This document shows, in pieces, positions 41,996 through 50,471 of a stretch of 64,000 bases of DNA (positions are counted from its first letter, which is position 1; each line of letters begins with the position of its first letter). Under the pieces are notes generated by a model. The model was given only the letters and a program-made list of their open reading frames with translations, had not been told where the DNA came from and did not search any database. Source of the DNA: Chthonomonas sp. UBA2017 (GTDB lineage: Bacteria; Armatimonadota; Fimbriimonadia; Fimbriimonadales; Fimbriimonadaceae); assembly GCA_002335425.1 (NCBI GenBank), contig DDCB01000036.1, positions 62,001-126,000 on the forward strand, written 5' to 3'. A program made the position numbers and the translations under genes.

Positions 41996-44179
41996 ATGAG
42001 CGAACCGAGCCGATCTTTCTCGCGCGGATTACAAACCGAAGTCCAATATCTGAAAGGGGTTGGGCCTCGGTTGGCTGAATCGTTGCGCAAGCTCGGTCTG
42101 CGAACCGTTGGCGATGTTCTTTGGCACCTTCCTCGGCGATACGATGATCGCCGCAACATCCCGCCGATCCGCTCGCTTCGCGATGGCGACCTCGCGACCG
42201 TTCGGGGTCGCGTCGTGGATATGGTGAGCAAGCCCCTGCGAAAGGGGATGGTCCTGCTCAAGGTGGCGATCGAAGATGAGACTGGAGGAATCGACCTCAC
42301 TTGGTTCAACCAGCCTTGGCATGCGCGGCGATTCACCGGCTATCGAGGCGAAGTCATCGCCTTCGGGACGGTGAAAGAGGGGTCCCACAAGCTCGAGATG
42401 AGTTCGCCCGACTTCGAACTTCTGGACGAACAAGACGACCCCGACTCGTTTGCGGCCCTGGTCCCGGTCTATCCCCTGACCGAAGGCACCTATCAAAAGG
42501 TCGTGCGCAAGGCCGCTCGCTCGGCGGTCGATCACTATCTTCAGTCAGTCGAGGATCCGCTTCCCGAAGCGCTGTTGCGCGAGCACCAACTCGAACCGCT
42601 CGGTTGGAGCCTCGCCCAGATGCACTTTCCCGAGTCCGAGGAGCTGCAGCAAAGGGCTCGCCGACGCCTCGTCTTCGAGGAGTTTCTCTACCTCCAGCTG
42701 ACGCTCGCACTTCGCCGGGCCGAAGTCGCCCAAGAGATCGGCATCGCTTTTCCAATTCAAGCTCTGGAGCGCGGCGAGCCGATCACCCCTCCGCTGGGCG
42801 ATGAGCCGACCGACTCACTTTTTGCTGGCCCCACTCAAGCCGTCGTGCGCCCCCCGCTTTGGGACGAGATCAGGTCAATGCTGCCCTTTGAGCTCACTCG
42901 AGCCCAGGACCGGGTCGTCCGCGAGATTTTTGCCGACATGCAGAGCGTCCACCCGATGAACCGCCTCGTGCAAGGGGACGTCGGGAGTGGAAAAACCGCC
43001 GTCGCTGCCTGCGCGATTCTGGCGGCGGTTCGCAGTGGCTATCAGGCGGCGCTCATGGCCCCGACCGAAATTCTCGCCGAGCAGCACCTGGCGAGCTTAC
43101 GCAGACTCTTCGAGCCGCTCGGAATCCGAGTTGCCCCGATGCTCGGCAAACAACGCTCAACCGAAAAGGCTCGCGCGAAGACCCACGCGAAAATCGGCTT
43201 AGCTCATGTCGTCGTGGGAACTCACGCCTTGGTCCAACAAGATGTCGAATTTGCTCGACTCGGTCTCGCCGTGATCGACGAGCAACACCGGTTCGGAGTC
43301 CTCCAGCGAGCCGCGCTCCGGGCCAAGAGCGCCACCAACCCCGATGTCCTCGTGATGACAGCCACGCCCATCCCTCGGACCTTGACCATGACCCTCTATG
43401 GCGATCTGGACCTCAGCGTGATCGATGAGATGCCCGCCGGCCGAAGGCCGGTGAAGACCCATTGGAAGTTGCCGCACGATCGAGGCTCGGTCTACACGGG
43501 GCTGGATCGACTCCTCGAAGAGGGGCGCCAGGCGTATGTGGTCTGCCCCGTCATCATGGAGAGCGAAAAGATGCAGACCCAGGCCGCGGTCGACCTCTTT
43601 GATGCCCTCAAAAACACTCACTTCGCCCATCGGCGGGTCGGATTGTTGCACGGCCAGATGAAGGCCCCCGAAAAAGAGGCGGTCATGGAGCAGTTTCGCG
43701 CGCACGAGATCGACCTTCTTGTCAGCACCACCGTCATCGAGGTCGGGGTCGACGTTCCCAATGCCAGCGTCATGGTGATCGAGGATGCGAATCGGTTTGG
43801 CTTGAGCCAGCTCCACCAACTTCGCGGCAGAGTTGGCCGAGGGGCCCACCAAAGCTACTGCATTTTGATTGGCCAAGCGACCACTGACGATGCTCGAGAA
43901 CGGCTCTCAATCATGACCCAAACCTCGGATGGGTTTCGAATCGCCGAGGCCGACCTGGAGCTTCGGGGCCCCGGCGAGATCGCCGGCACTCGCCAAAGTG
44001 GTCAACTCGATTTTCGCGTGGCCGACCTGATTCAAGACGGAGCGATGCTAGAGGAAGCCCGGCAAGCAGCGATGGCCATCGTCCAAGCGCATCCTCACTT
44101 GATGGGCGAAGAGTGGCAACTCGTGCGGGAAAAACTCCGCGAACAGAGAATCGAAGAGGCGCTGATCACTGTATCCTAA
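41996..44179 (+). CDS. recG: ATP-dependent DNA helicase RecG
   Basis: RecG remodels stalled forks and branched DNA. The 727-residue protein has the N-terminal wedge domain with an OB fold (about 60-180), helicase domain 1 with Walker A GDVGSGKTAVAA and the RecG-type DEQHRFG box, domain 2 with QLRGRVGRG, and the C-terminal lock. Length is usual. The rhodanese gene follows after four bases. Confidence 0.97.
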   Translation: MSEPSRSFSRGLQTEVQYLKGVGPRLAESLRKLGLRTVGDVLWHLPRRYDDRRNIPPIRSLRDGDLATVRGRVVDMVSKPLRKGMVLLKVAIEDETGGIDLTWFNQPWHARRFTGYRGEVIAFGTVKEGSHKLEMSSPDFELLDEQDDPDSFAALVPVYPLTEGTYQKVVRKAARSAVDHYLQSVEDPLPEALLREHQLEPLGWSLAQMHFPESEELQQRARRRLVFEEFLYLQLTLALRRAEVAQEIGIAFPIQALERGEPITPPLGDEPTDSLFAGPTQAVVRPPLWDEIRSMLPFELTRAQDRVVREIFADMQSVHPMNRLVQGDVGSGKTAVAACAILAAVRSGYQAALMAPTEILAEQHLASLRRLFEPLGIRVAPMLGKQRSTEKARAKTHAKIGLAHVVVGTHALVQQDVEFARLGLAVIDEQHRFGVLQRAALRAKSATNPDVLVMTATPIPRTLTMTLYGDLDLSVIDEMPAGRRPVKTHWKLPHDRGSVYTGLDRLLEEGRQAYVVCPVIMESEKMQTQAAVDLFDALKNTHFAHRRVGLLHGQMKAPEKEAVMEQFRAHEIDLLVSTTVIEVGVDVPNASVMVIEDANRFGLSQLHQLRGRVGRGAHQSYCILIGQATTDDARERLSIMTQTSDGFRIAEADLELRGPGEIAGTRQSGQLDFRVADLIQDGAMLEEARQAAMAIVQAHPHLMGEEWQLVREKLREQRIEEALITVS

Positions 44180-44183
44180 AGCG

Positions 44184-44510
44184 ATGCATGAAGTCCCTAC
44201 GATCACGCCCCAGGCTTTGAAGGCCGAACTCGAAGGTCCAAATCCGCCGCAACTCCTCGACGTGCGCGAGGACGATGAGCGCGAAATCAGCGTTTTGGAC
44301 GATCACGCCCACATCCCGCTGGACGACCTCCAGGACCGATTTCGCGAGCTCGACGCCTCGGCCAATTGGGTCGTTTATTGTCGCACCGGCAAGCGGAGCC
44401 ACAACGCGGCCGCCTACCTCAAGCATCGCGGGTTCACTCAAGTTCGCAACCTAGAGACCGGAATCAACGGGTGGGCCGAAACGATCGACCCGTCGATGAC
44501 CACCTATTAA
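44184..44510 (+). CDS. Single-domain rhodanese-like protein
   Basis: A 108-residue rhodanese domain: QLLDVREDDERE, the active-site loop VVYCRTGKRSHNAA with the catalytic Cys, and GGINGWAE-like NLETGINGWAE. Such proteins carry sulfane sulfur, or, in some settings, selenium. TATCCT lies six bases before the ATG but overlaps the recG stop. Its stop overlaps the convergent lipoprotein gene by four bases. Confidence 0.93.
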   Translation: MHEVPTITPQALKAELEGPNPPQLLDVREDDEREISVLDDHAHIPLDDLQDRFRELDASANWVVYCRTGKRSHNAAAYLKHRGFTQVRNLETGINGWAETIDPSMTTY

Positions 44511-44932
44511 GACTTCTTGCGCTTGAAGGTGGTGGAGCCTTCCGACCCGGTTAACTTCAAGGTGTCCGGGTCGGGCATCTCATATTTCGACGCGGCCTCT
44601 TCGTTATTCTTGCGCCGGATGCCCTCTTCCATCACTTGGGCCATGCCTTCTTGGACGCCCTTGACCTTCACCTCTTGGGTGTCGAGCTTGAGTGTCCCAT
44701 TGCTCGGGACGAGCGAATAAGTCCCGGACTGCTCGACGTGGAGCATCATCTCGGTTTCCCGATTGGGCCCCATGATGGTCATCTTGAATTTGCCATCTGG
44801 GGCCAAGGTCAGCTCGATTTCGAGATTGCCGTTCTGACCCAGCCAAGTGCCCTCGATCGACGGCTTCGAGGCGCACCCGATCAAGAAGAGAGCCGCCCCA
44901 AGGACAAGCCAGATCGCGGCCAGACGCATCAC
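44507..44932 (-). CDS. Small lipoprotein, paralogue of the upstream gene
   Basis: The start LVLGAALFLIGCASKP has a lipobox (LIGC). The 141 residues continue as short beta strands (GTWLGQNGNLEIELTLAPDGKFKM) and end in FKRKKS. The layout GTW.G......E....PDGK, then KYEMPDPDTLKLT, is shared with the next gene upstream, so the two are tandem copies. Starts by ATGA overlap. Family unknown; a lipocalin-like small barrel is a guess. Confidence 0.75.
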   Translation of the reverse strand: MMRLAAIWLVLGAALFLIGCASKPSIEGTWLGQNGNLEIELTLAPDGKFKMTIMGPNRETEMMLHVEQSGTYSLVPSNGTLKLDTQEVKVKGVQEGMAQVMEEGIRRKNNEEAASKYEMPDPDTLKLTGSEGSTTFKRKKS

Positions 44933-45339
44933 TTCTTGCGCTTCATTTCGAACGTCGTGCCCTGACTGGTGATCTTGAGCGTATCTTTGTCAGGCATTTC
45001 GAAAGTTCCGGTCATGTTTTGCTGAGCCTGGCTTTGCAGCTGCTGCTTCATCATGGCTTGCATCGCTTGGGGGATTTGGCTGACATCGATATCGTCGACC
45101 GTCGAGGTCAAGTTCTTGCCATCTATCTTATAGGTGCCCGAGTATTTGAACACCAAGTTTTGACCGGCAGCACTGACTGAAACCGTGCTGGAGTACTTTC
45201 CGTCTGGCTTCATCTCGGTCTCGAGGTTGGCGCCCTGCATTGAGCCCACCCACGTCCCCACGAGGTCATTGCTCTTTTTGCAGCCGACGAGCATGCAAAT
45301 CATTGCCACGCACAACGCCACGACGAGTCGATTTCTCAT
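44929..45339 (-). CDS. Small lipoprotein, paralogue of the downstream gene
   Basis: Lipobox MLVGC follows MRNRLVVALCVAMIC. The 136 residues include GTWVGSMQGANLETEMKPDG and FEMPDKDTLKITSQGTTFE, matching its neighbour. ATG 45339 is preceded by TTTACTAGGGGA; a longer start at 45375 lacks a good signal sequence. It forms a two-gene operon with its copy. Confidence 0.75.
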   Translation of the reverse strand: MRNRLVVALCVAMICMLVGCKKSNDLVGTWVGSMQGANLETEMKPDGKYSSTVSVSAAGQNLVFKYSGTYKIDGKNLTSTVDDIDVSQIPQAMQAMMKQQLQSQAQQNMTGTFEMPDKDTLKITSQGTTFEMKRKK

Positions 45340-45398
45340 TCCCCTAGTAAACCAACTTTCTCGACGCGCTTGCAAGGCGAATCGGGCAAAATGGGGAG

Positions 45399-47231
45399 AT
45401 GCTTCGGTCCTCCGAAAAGGCTCGCGACGTCGGAATCGGCGTGGGCCTCGGAGTCGTGGCGTTCCTCGCGGTCTGGTTCAGCAGGACCTCGTGGCAGGTC
45501 CCTTCCCCCGATTTTTACGACTTTCTGCGCGTGGCGGAGGCTTTCCAGGCAGGCGAATGGCCGGAGTCGTTCAAGCGGGCCCCGGTCTATCCCGGGCTGC
45601 TCGTCGCTTTTCAATCCTTCGGCCTCTCGGCAGTGGATGCCTCGCAGTTGATCGGAGCGATCTGCATCGGCTTGATGAGCGGGCTGCTGTATGCCGGATT
45701 CCGGACGGCCATCGGCTGGGCCCCGTCGCTCGTCGCCTCAGCCTTGGTTGCAGGCTATCCTGATCTGATCGCCGCCGCCCATGGCGGACTCTTGGAGCCG
45801 GTCTTGATGGTCGGCGTGGTCGGCTGGATGGCAGCGGTTGCCCGAGGCCACGTCGTCGGAGCGTGCCTATTTGCCGCGCTCGCGGGGGCAACTCGGGCCG
45901 AAGGATTGCTTTTGGGAGCTTTGATTCCGTTCATCGTTTGGGATGGGGGTTGGAAGCAGCTCTTGGGCCGAGCGATGGGGTCTTTTCTGGCATTGGGTCC
46001 CGGGATCGCTTGGATCTTGCTCGGACGGGGTCTGACTCAAGACTTGAGCCCCTACGTGGGCGAGACCGACGCGCTGGGCCATGCGGGGGTCCGGTTCTTG
46101 ATCCTTGCTGGGCTCGGGCCGGTGCGAATCCCTGGCCTCGAGGAGATCACCTTTGCAACCGAAGCCCCGGCGGCCTTTGGCATTCTGGCTGGGCTGGTGA
46201 CGCTGGCCACCCTCTTGGGGTTGCTTCGATGGTCTGGGCGTCATGCGGCTCTCGCAACCGTCTTGACCGCTTGGCTCCTCGGATATGCCGCCATCCACAC
46301 CTGGTTCACGGCCGCCCACATGCGCTACGTCGTGCCGATGGTGCCCGTGTATGCCTGGGCCTTCTTGGCGCTTGTGGCGTTGCCCCCGCGCCCCAAAAGC
46401 GACCCTGGCGCCCCCCAAGCGACCTTCGATCAGGTTCTGGAAAAATCGGTGTGGATCATCGCGCCTCTCGGCCTGTTGGCGATGATCTTCGTCGGGACGC
46501 CCACGTTGGCGCTCGGGGGCCTTGTCATCGCCACCGTCTTGTTGGCTTGGATTTTTCGCAGCCCGGTTTGGCTCGGATTGCCGTTGGCGGCCGCCGCGAT
46601 TGTGGGGCAAGCCACGACCGCCCGCGAGCTCCACCGCGAAACCGGCCAACTCTGGTCCGAAGCCGAGCCGACGGCGGCCTGGATTCGGACTCACATTCCC
46701 GAGCACGACCGCATCATCGTCTACCACGGTGCCATCCCCTGGCTGGTCCGAGCGGGCATTGAGGAGACGAGACTCGTGCCCGATTACAACTTAAAAGAGG
46801 TTCAAGACTTCGATCGGATGGGTGCCCGTTGGCTCATCTGGACCTCAACCGTCGAGACCCTTTACAGCAGCGGAGATCAATGGCAACTCCGGGCCGACCG
46901 GGCGATCTATCGCGACCAGGAGCCGCTCACTTGGCTTCGATCCATGCTTCACCCCGGCATCCAGGGCTGGGAGCAGGTCGCCCGAATTTCGGCCGGCCCG
47001 CGCGAAAGCCGGGTTTATCGGCTCGCCCTCGACCTCGAAGAGCGTCGGCGCTGGGCCCTCGCGGTCCGCGACCTTCAGTTTCTTTGGCCGGGCCCCGTGG
47101 GCCAAGTCAGCCTGCCGGTTCGTGGGCTCGAAGAGGTCTGGGCGCCTGGCCTCCGGTCATCCTCGCCCCAAGACAACGGCCCCGAAGTCCAAGACCTCGG
47201 GGCCGAGTCGGCATTGCCAGATGGAGATTAG
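45399..47231 (+). CDS. GT-C-type membrane glycosyltransferase (ArnT/PMT-like)
   Basis: A 610-residue protein with ten or more membrane helices in the first 420 residues and a soluble C-terminal part. Early motifs match GT-C enzymes that use polyprenyl-phosphate sugars: an acidic residue in the first loop (PSPDFYDFLRVAEAF), RAPVYPGLLVAFQ, and AALAGATRAEGLLLG. It probably adds sugar to lipid or protein at the outer face of the membrane. CAAAAT lies six bases before the ATG. It converges on the EpsI-like gene with a four-base overlap. Confidence 0.78.
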   Translation: MLRSSEKARDVGIGVGLGVVAFLAVWFSRTSWQVPSPDFYDFLRVAEAFQAGEWPESFKRAPVYPGLLVAFQSFGLSAVDASQLIGAICIGLMSGLLYAGFRTAIGWAPSLVASALVAGYPDLIAAAHGGLLEPVLMVGVVGWMAAVARGHVVGACLFAALAGATRAEGLLLGALIPFIVWDGGWKQLLGRAMGSFLALGPGIAWILLGRGLTQDLSPYVGETDALGHAGVRFLILAGLGPVRIPGLEEITFATEAPAAFGILAGLVTLATLLGLLRWSGRHAALATVLTAWLLGYAAIHTWFTAAHMRYVVPMVPVYAWAFLALVALPPRPKSDPGAPQATFDQVLEKSVWIIAPLGLLAMIFVGTPTLALGGLVIATVLLAWIFRSPVWLGLPLAAAAIVGQATTARELHRETGQLWSEAEPTAAWIRTHIPEHDRIIVYHGAIPWLVRAGIEETRLVPDYNLKEVQDFDRMGARWLIWTSTVETLYSSGDQWQLRADRAIYRDQEPLTWLRSMLHPGIQGWEQVARISAGPRESRVYRLALDLEERRRWALAVRDLQFLWPGPVGQVSLPVRGLEEVWAPGLRSSSPQDNGPEVQDLGAESALPDGD

Positions 47232-47911
47232 AAGTAACCGTCGCTCGATGCGTGGGCCGCATCGATGTATTTCCCGATGAAGTCCAGAACATCCGCCACT
47301 GCAGACTCTTGATCTTTCGGTCGGTGCAGCGGGATCACCCGGTAAAAGACGCCGTCCAAGTTATCGTTGCCCAAAAACTCCGCCTTGAACATCGACCACT
47401 TGACGTCGTTCGTCCCGGCGACATAGCCATCCGGACCCTTGTAAAAGAACGCCGCCACCTTGTTTCGATCCGCCTCGGTCCGGCCCGTCATGACGACGAT
47501 GCTGACGGGGATCGTCCCGACCGTCTTCGATTCGGCCTTCATCTGGTCTTGCGTGACCAGCGTCCAACCTTGCCCCGTGAAGCAGATTCGCGGGTCGTGG
47601 AAGCTGTCCTTTGACCGCGACGCAATCAGGACCACGTCATACGCTTTGTCACGACTTCGATAAACTCGGCTGACGATTCCGTACGGCAGGAGCAGGTCGT
47701 ACGTGACCTGGTCCATCTTGTAGCTCTGCTCCGGATTTTCGTTGCTCGGATCGTAGGGCATGCCCTCGACCGTGTCGGGCGCACGCTGCTCCATCCAGGC
47801 CTCATCCTTATCTTGGACCGGCGGTTGGAGCAAGCCCATCACCGTAAATCCTGCGCCGACGAGAAGGAGCCCAAAGCCAAAGGCATAGGCTCGTTTGATC
47901 AGTCTTTCCAT
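47228..47911 (-). CDS. EpsI-like exosortase-associated protein
   Basis: One N-terminal membrane helix, then an extracytoplasmic domain with VLIASRSKDSFHDPRICFTGQGW, the EpsI signature (S..DSFH.P..C....GW). EpsI domains are found fused to, or beside, exosortases and help sort proteins or export polysaccharide. I start at ATG 47911 (AAGG eight bases ahead), overlapping the exosortase gene by 13 bases; about 227 residues. Confidence 0.88.
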   Translation of the reverse strand: MERLIKRAYAFGFGLLLVGAGFTVMGLLQPPVQDKDEAWMEQRAPDTVEGMPYDPSNENPEQSYKMDQVTYDLLLPYGIVSRVYRSRDKAYDVVLIASRSKDSFHDPRICFTGQGWTLVTQDQMKAESKTVGTIPVSIVVMTGRTEADRNKVAAFFYKGPDGYVAGTNDVKWSMFKAEFLGNDNLDGVFYRVIPLHRPKDQESAVADVLDFIGKYIDAAHASSDGYF

Positions 47912-48834
47912 CCTAACCACCTTGCGAGTTTAAAGAGAATTACGAAGCAGACCACCAGCGTGATATAGCCGCTGTAGTCATGAAACTGGTGCCCAGCGGT
48001 GGCACCATATTTGCCACCGACGACGCCGATCAGTGCGATCCGCAGTCCGTTGATCGCCAGACAAATCGGCAAGACGGCGCTCACCATGATGACGTTGCCC
48101 CACCATTTGAGCCCGCCGATGCACATGAAAAGGACCGTAAAGGCGGTGACCGCCAAGACGAGTTTGAACCCTGAACAGGGGACGCCGACGTCCAAGACGA
48201 ACGTTGAATTCTGAAGGAAAATCGTTGTTGCGTCTTCCTTGTAGGGCCCCATCCCGAACGCCTTGAGCATCACCACCGCGACTTCGGTCGAAACTTTCTG
48301 GAGCGGGTTCGTGTAGTTGTCGATCGCCATGGTGAAGAGCGGCAAGCCGAACCCTAAGTACAAAATCGGGACCGTGAGCGCGGCCAGCCAGCGAAAGCCC
48401 GCAATCAGCCACACCCCGAGCATCAGAGTCAGAAGAAAACTTAGAGCGAGGACCAACTGAATCTCCGCGAATTTGGCCGAGCGGAAGACCCAGATCAGCG
48501 GGATCAAGAAGAGAATCGCAAACCACCCCGGCCGAACCGGGATGTCCTTCAGCTTCGGCCACCATCGAATGATGATGAACATCGAAATGAAGGGCACCAA
48601 CCAGCCGTGGCTATAGTAGCCATCCGCCGTGGTGTACATATCCTGCAGCCGGGCGAACATCGACCAGTAGCAAGCGCAGATTCCCACAAAGATCACCAAC
48701 GCCGGCCAAAAGGCTTTGGACCGGGTGGCCCCCCGAAGTGTTTCGATCGCAACGTCAAACACTCCGGGCGTCATGGCCTTCGGATCAACCTTCGCTTCTT
48801 GGGCTGAGAATTCAGGAGTCCCCATATTCGTCAT
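47899..48834 (-). CDS. Exosortase/archaeosortase-family membrane protease
   Basis: Exosortases are polytopic transpeptidases that recognise C-terminal sorting tags. About eight membrane helices are evident. The catalytic Cys is in DVGVPCSGFKLV, the Arg in INGLRIALIGVVG and the His in GHQFHDYSGYI, which is the full C-R-H set. 311 residues. It is paired with the EpsI-like gene and divergent from a dTDP-sugar operon. I found no certain PEP-type substrate in the window. Confidence 0.93.
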   Translation of the reverse strand: MTNMGTPEFSAQEAKVDPKAMTPGVFDVAIETLRGATRSKAFWPALVIFVGICACYWSMFARLQDMYTTADGYYSHGWLVPFISMFIIIRWWPKLKDIPVRPGWFAILFLIPLIWVFRSAKFAEIQLVLALSFLLTLMLGVWLIAGFRWLAALTVPILYLGFGLPLFTMAIDNYTNPLQKVSTEVAVVMLKAFGMGPYKEDATTIFLQNSTFVLDVGVPCSGFKLVLAVTAFTVLFMCIGGLKWWGNVIMVSAVLPICLAINGLRIALIGVVGGKYGATAGHQFHDYSGYITLVVCFVILFKLARWLGWKD

Positions 48835-48871
48835 AAGTTACCTTGGAAGCACGTCCTCACACCGACTCGGT

Positions 48872-48954
48872 GCAGATTCCGTGCCATATCTAAATGATCA
48901 GCATCTTCTGATGAATCCTAACGCCTGAAGACGAAACTTTGTGCCGGAATCTGC
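48872..48954. repeat. 10-base inverted repeat flanking the exosortase/rml divergent promoter region
   Basis: GCAGATTCCG (48872-48881) and CGGAATCTGC (48945-48954) are exact inverted copies 63 bases apart. A separate 13-base palindrome CACCGACTCGGTG lies just to the left (48860-48872). The two arms bracket the gap between divergent promoters. Confidence 0.5.
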
Positions 48955-48964
48955 GAATGGATGG

Positions 48965-48970
48965 TAAATT
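48965..48970 (+). promoter_or_regulatory. -10 box TAAATT, eight bases before start 48979
   Basis: TANNNT at eight bases from ATG 48979. If this is the promoter, the earlier ATG at 48961 cannot be the start. Confidence 0.45.
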
Positions 48971-48978
48971 TTCGGGAT

Positions 48979-49452
48979 ATGCCCCGTCTCGTCGACGTTT
49001 CCCAGGTCGCAGGAGCTCGCCTGATTCCCCTCAAGAAGCATGGAGATGCTCGCGGCTGGCTCATCGAGCTCTTTCGGGCGGACGAGCTACCGGACGGATT
49101 TTTGCCACAGATGGGCTATATCAGCCTCACATCTCCCGGCATCGTGCGGGGCCCGCATGAGCATCGGGAACAAACCGACGGCTTTGCCTTTCTGAGTGGA
49201 GAGATGGAGTTGATCTTGTGGAAACGCGAGGGCCCGGACGAAATTCACCGAAGCGTCCACCGAGTGGGTGAAGAGGCACCCCACTTCGTGCTCGTGCCTC
49301 CCGGAGTCGTTCACGCTTATCGAAATGTCGGCCCGACCGACGCCTTGGTCTTGAATTTTCCGAATCAGCTCTATGCGGGCTGGGGGCGAGGTGAGCCTGT
49401 CGACGAAACTCGCCACGAGCTCGACCCCGAGTCGCCCTTCTTACTGCCATGA
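48979..49452 (+). CDS. dTDP-4-dehydrorhamnose 3,5-epimerase-like cupin (RmlC family)
   Basis: A 157-residue RmlC-type cupin: GDARGWLIELFR, GIVRGPHEHREQTDGF with the active-site His, and LVPPGVVHAYRN. The sequence is shorter than classical RmlC and may be a sugar epimerase or ketoisomerase acting on dTDP-4-keto-6-deoxyglucose, the product of the next gene. Its stop overlaps the rfbB start (ATGA). Confidence 0.82.
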   Translation: MPRLVDVSQVAGARLIPLKKHGDARGWLIELFRADELPDGFLPQMGYISLTSPGIVRGPHEHREQTDGFAFLSGEMELILWKREGPDEIHRSVHRVGEEAPHFVLVPPGVVHAYRNVGPTDALVLNFPNQLYAGWGRGEPVDETRHELDPESPFLLP

Positions 49453-50471
49453 GGCTCTTGGTCACCGGCGGCGCCGGTTTTATTGGCTCCCATTTTGCCC
49501 GCAAGGCTCTCGCTGAGTCGGTCGATCACTTGGTTGTGCTCGACGCCTTAACGTACGCGGGCAATCTCTCGACGATGCAGGACATTCGGGCCCAAGGCAC
49601 CGTTTGGGTCCAAGACCGAATCGAGAACGCCGAGGGTGTTGCCCACGTATTGCGAGACCACCGCATCACGCATATCGTCAACTTTGCCGCCGAAACTCAT
49701 AACGATCAGTCGCTCTTCAACCCCCTGGCGTTTGCGACGACGAACGTCGTGGGGGTCCAGAATCTATTGCTTCAAGCCCGCTTGCAAGGGGTGGAAAGGA
49801 TCGTCCATATCAGCACCGACGAAGTCTATGGCAGCATTGCCGAAGGATCGTTCACCGAAGAATCGCCGCTGGAGCCCAACACGCCTTACAGCGCGAGCAA
49901 GGCTGGTGGCGATCTGGTCTGCCGGGCCGAGTGGAAAGCCTTTCAAACCCCAGTTCTGGTGACGCGAGGGGGCAACAACTACGGTCCGTATCAGTACCCC
50001 GAAAAGCTCATCCCGTTCTTTATCAGCCGCTTGATCGACGGGAAGAAAGTTCCCCTCTATGGCGATGGCTCACAGGTTCGGGAGTGGATTCACGTGGGCG
50101 ACCATGTCGACGGGATCTGGACCGTCCTGGCCCGGGGCAAGCCGGGAGAAGCCTATAACATCGGAGATCATAATGAACAAGAAAACCGCGTTGTTGTTCA
50201 ACAAATCTTACAGCTTTTGGGCCGAGACGAGTCGTTGGTCAAATCGATCCCCGACCCCCGAAAAGGGGCCCACGACGCTCGATATCGAATGAGCTGCGAG
50301 AAGATTCAAGCCCTCGGCTGGTCCCCCATTCGTCCATTTGCCGAAGAGCTCGCCCGAACGGTGGCTTGGTACGTCGACAACCCGGGCTGGTGGCGCGAAA
50401 TCGTCGCCCGCGAACGGTATCAAGATTTTGTGCGTCGATTTTACGGACCCAGCCTCGGAGACGATTTATGA
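49449..50471 (+). CDS. rfbB: dTDP-glucose 4,6-dehydratase
   Basis: An SDR dehydratase of 340 residues that makes dTDP-4-keto-6-deoxyglucose. Motifs are GGAGFIGSHFARKAL, NFAAETHNDQSL, the catalytic STDEVYG and PYSASKAGGDLV. It is coupled by four-base overlaps to the cupin gene before and rfbA after. Confidence 0.96.
   Translation: MRLLVTGGAGFIGSHFARKALAESVDHLVVLDALTYAGNLSTMQDIRAQGTVWVQDRIENAEGVAHVLRDHRITHIVNFAAETHNDQSLFNPLAFATTNVVGVQNLLLQARLQGVERIVHISTDEVYGSIAEGSFTEESPLEPNTPYSASKAGGDLVCRAEWKAFQTPVLVTRGGNNYGPYQYPEKLIPFFISRLIDGKKVPLYGDGSQVREWIHVGDHVDGIWTVLARGKPGEAYNIGDHNEQENRVVVQQILQLLGRDESLVKSIPDPRKGAHDARYRMSCEKIQALGWSPIRPFAEELARTVAWYVDNPGWWREIVARERYQDFVRRFYGPSLGDDL

Noticed and set aside
41996..44179. 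recG as part of a defence island
   Set aside because: RecG is a housekeeping helicase of normal length here and no restriction, CRISPR, toxin-antitoxin or retron genes lie around it.
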